NCBI GenBank assembly: GCA_013397115.1
Contig: VWZW01004624.1
Coordinates: 2,212,558 to 2,276,557, forward strand
Length of the DNA stretch: 64,000 nt
Source: Edolisoma coerulescens
Taxonomy: Eukaryota; Chordata; Aves; Passeriformes; Campephagidae
Direction: 5' to 3'
Shown here: one piece after another, positions 1-9,060 of the stretch
Position numbering within the stretch: position 1 is the first letter of the stretch
Layout: each line of letters begins with the position of its first letter
Position numbers and translations under genes: made by a program
Notes under the pieces: generated by a model
Told to the model about the DNA's origin: nothing
Seen by the model: the letters and a program-made list of their open reading frames with translations, nothing else
Databases searched by the model: none

Positions 1-85
1 GGCCGGGACCCGACGGACATCGCGTGTTCGGGCACTGGGAATCGCCCCCAGTTCCGGAGGGCAGCACGGCAGCGCAAATGGATTT
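1..85. promoter_or_regulatory. Edge of a CpG-rich segment
   Basis: About ten CpG dinucleotides fall in the first 80 bases, while most of the window has almost none. The segment is cut by the left window edge, so its full length is unknown. CpG density like this in an otherwise CpG-poor vertebrate sequence is characteristic of an unmethylated island at a promoter or developmental gene. No exon, splice site or start codon can be assigned. Together with the islands at 1590 and 2030 it suggests that a CpG-island gene lies at or just left of the window. That last point is inference. Confidence 0.5.
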
Positions 86-116
86 GCCCAGATAAAAACA
101 GATAGGCTGGACTGTA

Positions 117-192
117 AAAAAAAACCAAAAAAACCGTGGGGGTTGGGTTTGGGTTTGTTTTTCTTGTTGTTGTTTTTTTGGTTTTTTTTTTT
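117..192. repeat. Low-complexity A-rich then G/T-rich tract
   Basis: A short run of A with interspersed CC is followed by three G runs separated by TT or TTT (about 137-155), then a T-rich stretch ending in T11 at 182-192. It is a simple, slippage-prone tract. The G/T part resembles telomere-like TTTGGG spacing but has only three G runs, so it falls short of a standard four-run quadruplex. No coding or element identity is seen. Confidence 0.7.
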
Positions 193-539
193 AATCACGC
201 TTGTAATCTCATTCGCTCTGGAGGGTAAATAAATTGCAGTTGTATGAAAAACAATTGGTGCTACATGTGTTCATAACAGATGGGATCTTATCACAGTTTA
301 ACTGTAATAAATTCTGACTTCTGGAAATTGTAATCTCTACTCCATGCTGGATGTCTCTTTTCTACTGTAATAATAGGGCTACAAACTCTTGAAAGCAAGC
401 AGAAAAGTTTTCGGTGCTAGCGTTGCTCAAGAGCCAGGGCATGCTCCTGCAGCCTGTTCCCAACTGCGGCTCTTTCAAAGTTTGCGTGAAAACGCATCTG
501 AAAATCAAAAGGGAGCGAAAAGCCTGGCGCATAGGGAGA
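193..539. other. Unannotated AT-rich sequence
   Basis: No gene, known repeat or RNA is recognisable. CpG is sparse. It lies between the low-complexity tract and a candidate enhancer block. Confidence 0.5.
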
Positions 540-1080
540 CAAACAGCTGATCCTTCTCCCGCTGGGTAACATTATTTACTGAGGCCAACGATAATAGTCC
601 TTAAAATACATGCAGAAAACCTAAGAAGGAGCTCTCTGTGTGGAGAAGCCCTGGCAAATGACAGATCACGCTTTGCTTTGTGAAGAGAGAAAATGTGAGA
701 AGAAACCGAGCCCCCGAGGAAGGGGGAACCAAACTTTAGATTAATCCCCCTGCGCTTCAGCTCACAAAATTAAAAAATAAATTTGAATAACCACTGAAAG
801 GATAAAATTATAATAATAAATTGTCCATATTCACTGAGGCTGCGGGACTAATTATTTTCACCATCTCGGCTTCCCATTGCTGTTTATCAAGTCGCAGGAT
901 AAATGCTTGTAAATCCATTACATTTCCATAAATCCTTTCGCCACTTTCTTTTTGGCCAATGCTTTTGCAACATTAATTGATTTTATTGCACTTTCTGAAG
1001 TCACTGTTTATTAAACTCAAGCAACTTCTCTCTGAAAGCGTTGGGTTTTTCCATCGACATACCAAACCCGTGAACGGGAA
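540..1080. promoter_or_regulatory. Candidate conserved non-coding element (enhancer-like)
   Basis: This AT-rich block lies between CpG clusters and contains several homeodomain-type cores. TAATCC, the core preferred by OTX/PITX/GSC-class proteins, occurs at 742-747. A composite TTAATTGA plus TTTTATTG lies at about 974-988, resembling HOX/CDX and PBX-type sites, and a CCAAT core ends at 960. Many TAAT, ATTA and AATAAA words are crowded together without simple-repeat structure. That texture is common in deeply conserved developmental enhancers. The motifs are directly visible, but conservation and activity are inferred. No open frame or transposon identity explains the block. Confidence 0.45.
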
Positions 1081-1589
1081 TTACTGAGGCTACTATAGGA
1101 TCTGGTCCCTTTTTTTCCTCCCCTGCTGTGATCTTGATGGCAAATGCGAACTGCAAATTACAAGTTTCTAATAATCTAAGCTCTCACAGAAAACAGCCCC
1201 TTAATCGCTGGTGAAAAATTAGTCTAGATCCAAACACCACCTTTCTCCATTGTTTTTAAACGGGGGGAGGCATGAAATGCTACTGGGCGATGGAGATCTA
1301 ACACACTAAGAAACACTCTGCGAATCTTTTACGTTACTGGGTGGACAGCAGTTACTTTTAGAAAAGGATTTTCGATGTCTAACTAGAAGTCCAGTGCAAT
1401 TTAGAAATGAATACACAGGCTCCAGGTTTCTCAAACCCTTCTCCCTTTTTCTTCAATCAGCTCAAGAAAACTGGACCCAACCAGCCTTAAACTGATAAAT
1501 GATTTCTCACTTAATATCAGCTGATTTCCAGTTCCTTTACCTGTCACGCTACCCCCGTGATCATTATTGTAAAGCGTTAAAAGCTAACG
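1081..1589. other. Unannotated unique sequence between enhancer-like block and CpG island
   Basis: The base composition is mixed and there are few CpGs. No gene, repeat family or RNA structure is recognised. It may be part of the same regulatory domain as its flanks, but nothing in it is diagnostic. Confidence 0.45.
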
Positions 1590-1770
1590 CTGGTGTTTAG
1601 AGCGCTCCGTCCCGCGCTGCACCCAGGCACCCTCGGCAGCGCTCCCCCTCCCCTCCCCGGCGGGTGCGCCTTCGCACAGCCATTGCCACCCCTTTCCATC
1701 AGACCTACGGAGGCAGCGTCCCCGCCATCGGCGGGTGCTACCGAGTCACCTCGAGGTACTTCAGTGACGC
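1590..1770. promoter_or_regulatory. CpG island (short)
   Basis: Roughly 18 CpGs occur in about 180 bases of C-rich sequence, against a nearly CpG-free background. A 63-codon open frame crosses it but has no recognisable domain and the usual proline/alanine/serine bias of a translated CpG island, so I do not call it a gene. It could be a promoter or first exon, or a satellite island of a developmental gene to the left. Direction of transcription cannot be decided. Confidence 0.6.
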
Positions 1771-2029
1771 AAGAGTCTTGTTAAACGCAGAGGGATAATT
1801 ACTACAGATCACAGAAGACGTGCAGAACTGCCTGGTTTAGGTGGGACAGCATAATGCCGATAATTATGAACGTACCCTTTCGTATTACAGGTTCAGCGTT
1901 TGTACCCTGTCCTTGGCTCACTCAGCCTCTTCAGTCACATAAGCTGCTACCCACGAAGACGTTTTGCAAACGCATCAGTTGCTGGTGATGCGGTCATTAC
2001 TTACACTGGGAGGAGGAGGGGTAGGACAG
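1771..2029. other. CpG-poor spacer between two islands
   Basis: This short stretch of mixed composition separates two CpG islands. No feature is recognised in it. Confidence 0.45.
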
Positions 2030-2300
2030 GGAAAGAAAGCCAGGGAGCTGCCCCTTGCCTGCACCTGACCCCCGCGGGCGGCGGGCGAGCAGGGCAGGGC
2101 TCAGGGCCCCCCGGCCCCGGGCCAGCCCCCGGGACCTGCTGCGGCGCCTCCGCGGGGCCCCCCGTTCGAAACGAGGTACGAGAGGAAGGCCGGAGCGGCT
2201 CCCTGCCTTCCTTCTGCGTGGGACGCGATGGGGCAGCGCTGCAGCTCGGCGCCCTGCCGGCACGACCGGGAGAAGCCGCTCGGCTTTTTCACGGCAAAGC
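2030..2300. promoter_or_regulatory. CpG island (strong)
   Basis: About 32 CpGs occur in about 260 bases, the strongest CpG density in the window, with long C and G runs. Several overlapping open frames exist on both strands (the longest about 150 codons on + from 1900, about 115 on -). All are arginine/proline/glycine-rich translations of GC-rich DNA with no domain. The fact that several frames stay open on both strands is expected where stop codons are rare. The likeliest role is a promoter or bivalent-domain island. A non-coding first exon is possible but no convincing donor was found. Confidence 0.7.
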
Positions 2301-3710
2301 ATCCTGTTTGGATAAGACCACCTCTGCAGTTCATCCACTGCCACAGCTTTAGAGGGGTCGGATCAGCTGGGACTGGGACACACAGCTCAGGTGTGAGGAC
2401 TCACACTCTGTACAAGGGAAGTGATCCCACTACCAGCACCCTTTCAGCCACCACAAGATCTAAAACTGCAGCTGCAATGTAATGGTTTAGTTTCACTGAA
2501 GTTAGTGAGCATCAGCCCAGATTCTCAAGCACACCAATCTATTTTACAGGTTCAGGGAAATGTCTCCCCTTTTGTACAATTCACAGCCCTTAATCTCTTT
2601 GTGGAGATGTATTTTCTCCTACCAGGAAAGATCAACTACTGCCATCATCTGCTGCATTCTTTCTCCATGCTTAAAGTACTTGTGTTGAGGCAGAAGAATA
2701 TGCATCAATTCCCTGATCTGAGAGATTTCAAACCCACAATCCTCACTTCTTATTAGGGTTCCTCAGTCACCTGGCTATTCTAATGTGGGAAAAATCTTCA
2801 TTCTCTCCTTTGAAGGCATTTCACTTTGCATAAAAGTGCACTGAGCCAAAGGGAAAGAGAAGGAGTTAACAAGGCTATGGTTATGGTGCTTACCAAAGCC
2901 CAGAGCTCAGACGTCCCAGTCAGTGCTCAGATCTAATCATGTTCCTACCCACTCTCTTTGCCCAAGAAAAAGCTTTAAACATTCCGTACAGAAAAGGTAA
3001 CATTTGCAACATGCCCTTTTCACCCTAGATGGTAATTAGAAGAGATGAGTCTCCTACTCTACTGAAGTGGAATTGGAAAAGATCCAAAACTGTACCCACC
3101 AAGTTATTAGATAAATAGCTAACTGAATAGGCACCTTTGAGTCACCATTTTTTCCAAGAAAGTAGAAACCACCATGGCATGTTAGGTGACAGCGAGCTTT
3201 GCCTGACAAGGCTTTAGTAAAACGCAAGGTTTCTCACTGCATGCACTGATTATAGAGCAAAGAAAAACTGGTTCTTGTCGTAGAGTTCCCAGCTATGCAA
3301 GTGAAAATATTTCTCCTCTTTGGCCTGTATTTTTGTTACTTTGTCCCACCCTGTATGGAACCACTGATGACCATCCCCACTAACCTACTCACCACTGCCT
3401 AGATCAGGCTACCACAGAAATTCACTGATGGAGACCAAAACAAACCCTGTCAAAGTCTTACTTGTCCCTACATATTTTTACAACAAGATTAGTTTTGTCA
3501 GCTTCCAAAGAGAAAAATAATTGCCTTATAGCCAGTTTCCATCATTAAATACTTGAGCTCATGAGTCTGAGAACATTCATAAGATTTTTTTTCCCTACTT
3601 CCCCTTCCAATTCCCCTTCTTTCGCAAGATTACAATTTCCTTAAGTATATAGTGCACCAGCAGGCCCAAGGAATGTGTTCCAGATAAAACAGATGAGTAG
3701 AAGTAAGCAT

Positions 3711-3722
3711 GGGGGTTTTTTT
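3711..3722 (-). repeat. A7C5 tract (read as G5T7 on +)
   Basis: Exactly five G followed by seven T. It is the reverse complement of the A7C5 tracts at 5057, 12387 and 13121. Confidence 0.85.
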
Positions 3723-5056
3723 GTTTTGGTTTTATTTACTTAAGAAGGATCAGCTGCTAAATATATTTCAGTAGAGGTGTTAAATATTTCATGAAGAGAG
3801 CTGATCACATTTATAATTATGGTCTTCAGGCTGACTTTATGGAGTTAGGGTAAAATGTTATGTTTGATCAAAAGCAGATATCCTACATACATAACAGGTT
3901 TATAAAAAGATTGAGAAAGGAATTTAGACCCGATGCAGCAACTAATTTTTCTAGTTTGACTGTGTAATTTGGTTGAGAAACAAATGGTTGTTGATGTATC
4001 TACAAAACAGGTACTGACGAATTCTCTGAGGAAACTGGCTACTCATAGTGCCACAAACTTGTTTTAGAGTCAAATAAACTGGGAAAGTGTTATAGCAGGT
4101 CTTACCTCCTCAATGAACAGTTAACACTTTTAATACTATTTTAATGTACCTATTTCTAAAGTAACTGAGTAAAAATGGTATGATTTCCCACATGTAGAAA
4201 CAATTAAAGTAAGCAAAAATACTGCTTAACTCTACCCCTACTGATAGCTATACCAGTATAGTTTAATCCCTGTTAGAGAAGGTACTTATGAATCATCATA
4301 GCTGTGTATAAACCAGGTCACAGGTTATGAAAAAAGCTAACTCTGTAAGGGAGAAAATATTTATTCTAACTAAAACACTTAAACTTGTATAAACAGTGTT
4401 CCACATGGTTAATTGTGTTTGCTGGTTAATGGGATTGTGTCAATTTACATTTATACATTTAAGCTATTAAAACTTGCACACACCCTAAGTCCACAATGTA
4501 ACGTGAAATTCTACTCAGCCTGAAATCAGTAGAAGTTTTCCAGCAATTCTGAGAAAGGCAGGATTTCTCCTGGGACAAAAGAAGCCCTAAAGCTTACAAT
4601 TCTAATTTCAAACACAGGGACACGTAACACAGTCGTACAATTCATGACAATTTGGGAAGGGGCTTGGGAATGCCTTGGAGCAAACTATGGGAATTTTGGT
4701 TTTCTCTCTGTGATGAGAAAGTCTAGAGGACAAAATCTGAAGAGGCTATGCAAGGTACATTCATGTAAATAGGTAAGAAAGAAAACTTTGAACACCTATA
4801 CAGAGAAGAGCAGGTTTTAGCCATTGTATCACAGACACAGCCAACTTGGAACTGATGCCTGTCAAAATAATAAGAGCATGGGGAGTTTAATCAGCACATC
4901 TGTCTGCCCAGTCATGTTTCATGTTTTAACTCAAAAAATTGTTTCATTTCAGTGATGGGTGAGATGTGTGCATTTTTACTTTTTGTATGTTATTTACACA
5001 AAAAGAGTCTTGTCCAGGTCTTTTGCCAAGAACATAATAGAAAAATCCTCATAACG

Positions 5057-5068
5057 AAAAAAACCCCC
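5057..5068 (+). repeat. A7C5 tract
   Basis: Seven A followed by five C, one of four identical 12-base tracts in the left quarter of the window. Confidence 0.85.
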
Positions 5069-7094
5069 TAAATTCGTATATATTTGTAAGAAAATAAAGG
5101 ACTGTAAAAGGTTCTACAAGTTTGTTTGGTCATTTATACAGAGCACCTCTGAAAATATCTACATCTGTTCTGATAGCTAATAATCTCAGATGAAGCAAAC
5201 CAATAAAAATTAATTATTGCATAAGTAATTTAGGTCATCTTTTGTATGCATAGATAAACAGACTAGTTTACACACTGACCTGAGTACTAAAAGAATAATG
5301 TAGTGAGTTGTGCATCCCCATCTTGAAAACAATTATTGCATAACCATGTCATTTCATCAGCTATTAAATGGTAAACTCATTTGTGCAACATTTTTCCATT
5401 TTTTTTTTTATTGCAGACATTAAAATGAGGACAGGCATATTTCTGTGAAGTCTCTTTTGATGTATTTTGTAATAGTTTCCTTTTATCTGTTCTAAAGCCC
5501 ACAACACTTTTTTCTTTTCCCCCAGAATTAAACTATCCTCTCCACACCCACATCACAAGCTGTCCTTAGGAATGCAAGTACATACAATCCTGGAAGTGTA
5601 ATAATCACCATCTTGCTCATTACCTGGGACCTCCAGGGCTGACTCACAAACCTTTACACCTCGAGTTAAATATCCTAGCAAGCAGCTGTAGCATATTCAT
5701 ATCCGCTGTTGGCCAGATGCAGCCACAGAGAGAGATGCATAGCACAGTGAACAGTGGGTTACATATGCATACCTACTCAAAAGCAAGTTAAAGATTGGCT
5801 AGAGACTAATCCATTTTATAGGCTCAGAAATTGATTTTCAGAGAAGCTGAACTACAGGTGCTCAAGTCTGTTAAAAAAAATATCAGCCTAACTCTGGTGG
5901 TATTATTAGCAGGGTTCACTGCAGCATAGGAAAGCATGGGAAACATTACCTTAGAGTCTGGTATTCCCTAACTCTGGGTCCATTGTGTGCAGCATGACAC
6001 AGTTATTCTTTTCCTGGAGTGATGGCTAAGGGCAGTTGCTTATAACCACAAAATTAGGGACAGAATGGACTGTAAATGTTATCCATAGCAGTAACATTCC
6101 GTTATTTTTGGATGCAATGTACAATACACTTAATCAAATCCTAATCAGAACACTAAGAGGTGACAAGACATTATATCTATATTACTGATAAGTTGTGAGA
6201 ATACTGGAAATTAGCCAGTTGTAGAAATCAGCTCTGGACCAAGTCAGACAAAACTGGTGTAAGTTAAATGGGAGAACAAACTCAGTAAGTGGGTCTCTAA
6301 ACGTTTAAATTTCAGAAAGGCAAACTCTGGTGTTGTTACATCAGCTGGACTGTGGAGCTACTAGGCTTAATAGGGAGCAAAGTCTTACTAATACATCACA
6401 TAAGGAATGTTTAAATAGTCAAGGATCTACATTTCAAACACAGTAAAAAGAAACCCAGAAGAAAGTATTCCAGGCCTAACTGGATGCATTACCACCCCAA
6501 GACGTGTTAGATATGAAAAGAGAAACAAAAGGAACTGGGTAAAAACACTTGTGTGTGCTCATTGGGGTCCTTAACTGAGAAACATGTGGTGAAGTGAGAG
6601 CTGCTGAGAGAGGGGCTATCCTAGGCTTTGCAAAGGATATTAAAAAAATGAAGATTTTTTTTTTTCAGTTGCATAAATGAAACAAAGAAACTAAGCCAGT
6701 AAAGATAATACAGGCATGTTCCAACCTCAAATTGATATGTTGTATTCATTTCAATGAGAAGGGCTATACAGATCATGGGGTGAAAGGGAAACAAACAACA
6801 GATAGGAATGACACTAGAAAATAAAAATCAGGTGAAGTGAAAACGAAATCAAATCTGGTGTAGCCCCAAACTATAGGAGTCTAGTTAATCTCCACTCCAA
6901 CTCAGAACTCCAGGATTTGAGACCACAACAGCAACAAGGACTTTCTTCCAAACTTAAACAAAACAAAACTGACACAAACCAAATAAAGACTATTATAAGA
7001 ATTGAAATATGATCTCTCACATTGATATTTTTTCATTCTGCTTCCAGTAATAGCCAAAACTTTACAATAGCAAGTTGAAAGCAACAAAGCGCAG

Positions 7095-7108
7095 AAAAAA
7101 AAAAAAAA
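7095..7108. repeat. Poly(A) run of 14
   Basis: Uninterrupted homopolymer. No retroposed body is recognisable upstream, so it is treated as a simple repeat. Confidence 0.8.
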
Positions 7109-7295
7109 TTAAGAGATATAGCCTAGGATTATTGAAAGTAGATGACAACACATTAAACTTCCTCTGCTTATGTGCTGAAAAAGCATAAATGGTATAATTC
7201 CTCAATACAGGATGACTGCTAAAATGCAATGATTGTGGATCACCCCTTTATGGCAGCTGCTGCAACTTCCAACAGAGCCAAGGAAAAACAATAGC

Positions 7296-7615
7296 ATTGT
7301 GTAAAGGTCTGGGAAAGAGCTCACCTGAAATACTGCATTCAGTCTAGCCACCTGCATTTGACAGACTGACCAGAATCAGAGTAGGTAGAGGAGGACTGCT
7401 AGGTAGATGAGGGCAATGTAAAGCTTATTTTATAAAATGGGATTAAACAAGCTTGATTTATTTAGTCTACTATAACAAACGCTGAGAGAGGACAGGATTG
7501 CTGTCTAACTTTTAGTTAAAAAGCTGAGAGAAAAAAAAAAATTAAAAGAGGATTTTGGTATGAGTCCAAATGGACTTAAGCTGGCCATGAATTTTTTTAA
7601 AGTGTATGGTGGTAG
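7296..7615 (+). mobile_element. Decayed CR1/L3-type LINE fragment (3' end of reverse transcriptase region and 3' UTR)
   Basis: Three ordered blocks match the conserved 3' part of CR1/L3-clade LINEs as I know them. TCACCTGAAATACTGCATTC at 7321-7340 corresponds to the region encoding a HLEYC-like motif near the end of the reverse transcriptase ORF. GCTTGATTTATTTAGTCTAC at 7451-7470 and GCTGAGAGAGGACAGGATTG at 7481-7500 match the 'GGCTTGTTTAGCCT ... GGCTGAGAGGGGA' block. AAGCTGGCCATGAAT, ending near 7592, matches the block just downstream. The order and sense orientation are right, but spacing is shortened and the frame is full of stops, so this is an old, inactive, 5'-truncated copy. CR1 is the dominant LINE of birds and other sauropsids and L3 relics occur in all amniotes; exact subfamily cannot be fixed by eye. 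Outer limits are approximate. Confidence 0.72.
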
Positions 7616-8479
7616 CTCATTGTTTTTGACTTTATCCCAAGTCAGTTCCAATGGCAAATAGCTCACCAGCAATGTTGTAAAGCAATCACATTCTGTAGCA
7701 GCCATCCTCTGGGAATAGTGGGAATAAACCACACAAGTGTTGTTAAGGTAGAGTACAACGCACTTCAAAAACAAATTATCCAATGTGGTGGCTGCAGTAG
7801 GGAGGGGAGGACTCAGTAACCCAGCAAATGCTGTCCTGTTCCAAAGCCTTGCACAATGGAGGAGTTGGTAGATAGGATTAAATCTACCACGATTAAATAG
7901 CATTTTTATAACGTGAAGAACTGTGTAATACCAATGATGAGGTAAACAACAGTATAAAGGCTGTCTATTTTTCCTTCTCACTTAAGAAGCCCAAGCTTGT
8001 TATTTAACAACAGAAGAAAGTCACAAAACAACAATGTAGAGACAACCATGTTACACTTAAAAGAGTTACAGAATTCCCTTCTGAAGCAGAAAGCCATTAT
8101 GACAGAACTTACTTTTTCCTGTGGAAAACAAGTTATTAACAAAATCCATAGAATCTCAAGTCAAACAAATCAACTTTTAAATTTTGAACGAAATAACCTC
8201 CCAAAAAGAATTCTTCCTTAAAATGAAATACCATACTGCAAGATACATAAATAAAAAACAACCTAAAGGCTACTCCAATATAAAAATTCAAATCCTTTGT
8301 TTTAAAGGAAAACAGATCTTTATGAAGAAAGTTTACTGTCAATAGCAAAGGGAATAACATTTGAACCAACAAAGATTTAAGTAGATGATGATTTGTACAG
8401 GGACTTTTCTTGATACATACTTCAAAAATTTCTAAAAGAAGTTAATGTGATGGCAAACATTCCTCAGAGAGAAAAGAAG
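7616..8479. other. Unannotated AT-rich sequence
   Basis: No gene is seen. The first part may still contain unrecognisable remnants of the LINE, since an open frame of 158 codons on the minus strand (7505-7981) runs antisense through its tail and has no domain of its own. The remainder is unique AT-rich DNA. Confidence 0.5.
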
Positions 8480-8720
8480 TAACGGGATTTCAGCTGAGGC
8501 ACTGACCTGCTCGCAGTCCCGGCAGGTGCTGCTGCTGCTGCTCCCGCAGGGTCCGGGTGCCGGGGGAGCCGAGGGCCGGGCAGCAGCTGCCCCTCACGGC
8601 CCTTCTTTCTCCAAGGACAGCGTGGCTGCTGCTTCCCTCTTCCCCGGCCGCCATTCCTGCCTGCCCTTGGGGCGCGGAGCCCGCTGTGACGAGGGCTGAT
8701 CATCCCCAGGTGAGCAAGTC
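8480..8720. promoter_or_regulatory. Isolated CpG island, candidate promoter/first exon
   Basis: About 16 CpGs lie in roughly 220 bases of about two-thirds G+C, surrounded on the left by AT-rich DNA. A short CTG run occurs near 8527-8541. On the plus strand the island ends in CAG|GTGAGC (exon side 8707-8709, intron from 8710), a full consensus 5' splice donor. CpG island plus donor is the classic form of a first exon, here presumably of a non-coding RNA because no recognisable protein is encoded. The open frames of 65-79 codons crossing it are GC-driven. Transcription and strand are inferred. Confidence 0.5.
8707..8715 (+). other. Candidate 5' splice donor CAG|GTGAGC
   Basis: This is a perfect vertebrate donor consensus at the 3' margin of the CpG island. 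A plausible acceptor, a pyrimidine-rich stretch ending TTGCAG at 9269, lies about 560 bases downstream. Without transcript data the pair is suggestive only. Confidence 0.3.
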
Positions 8721-9060
8721 AAAACGCACAGGTTCTCTCAGTTTGCCCAGTTAGCGTCACTCAGTGCCCCGTACCGGGATGGAGCTGGTGACTGGGCAGA
8801 TTCCTGTGAGGCAGCTGTAAATTCTGGGAGACGCCTGCAGTGCCTGCATCCAGGCTGGGTTTCCTCCCACCAGTGACCAGGGAGGGGGACATGCCCATCC
8901 TCCCCTTCTCCAGAAGCCCTGGCTGATGCCTCACGTGCCTTTGGACCCTCACTGCTGAGGGGAGGCATGAGGGAACCTTCTAGAACCCCCAGGGGTGACA
9001 GTGACTCGGGGTTCATGATAAAGAACAAAAACATATCTCAAAAATATCTCAAAAAGAACT
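8721..9060. other. GC-moderate shoulder downstream of CpG island
   Basis: The sequence is richer in G+C than the surrounding DNA but poor in CpG, consistent with an island flank. An 11-base tandem duplication (ATATCTCAAAA, 9033-9054) is at its end. The 98-codon minus-strand frame (8738-9034) is not recognisable. Confidence 0.4.
9033..9054. repeat. 11-bp tandem duplication
   Basis: Two adjacent exact copies of ATATCTCAAAA. It is a small slippage or duplication event with no known role. Confidence 0.8.

Larger units (their letters stand above)
2301..7295. other. Unannotated, mostly AT-rich unique sequence
   Basis: About 5 kb with no recognisable gene, RNA or transposon family. It contains a G5T7 tract at 3711-3722, an A7C5 tract at 5057-5068, a T11 run at 5399-5409 that leads into TTGCAG (a possible but unsupported splice acceptor) and an A14 run at 7095-7108. 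Open frames are short and featureless. Confidence 0.5.

Noticed and set aside
137..157. Telomere-like TTTGGG repeats
   Set aside because: Only three G runs in a low-complexity G/T tract; not an interstitial telomere array.
1900..2352. 150-codon plus-strand frame and the 115-codon minus-strand frame overlapping it
   Set aside because: Stop codons are rare in the CpG island, so frames stay open on both strands. The composition is GC-driven and no domain is visible.
5399..5416. Strong polypyrimidine tract ending TTGCAG, like a splice acceptor
   Set aside because: No coding or donor-bounded exon follows. Isolated acceptor-like strings are frequent in T-rich DNA.
7505..7981. 158-codon open frame on the minus strand
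   Set aside because: It runs antisense through the LINE relic tail and beyond, has no recognisable domain, and is within what chance allows in a window this size.
8527..8541. CTG triplet run in the CpG island
   Set aside because: Only about five units, too short to call a microsatellite of interest.
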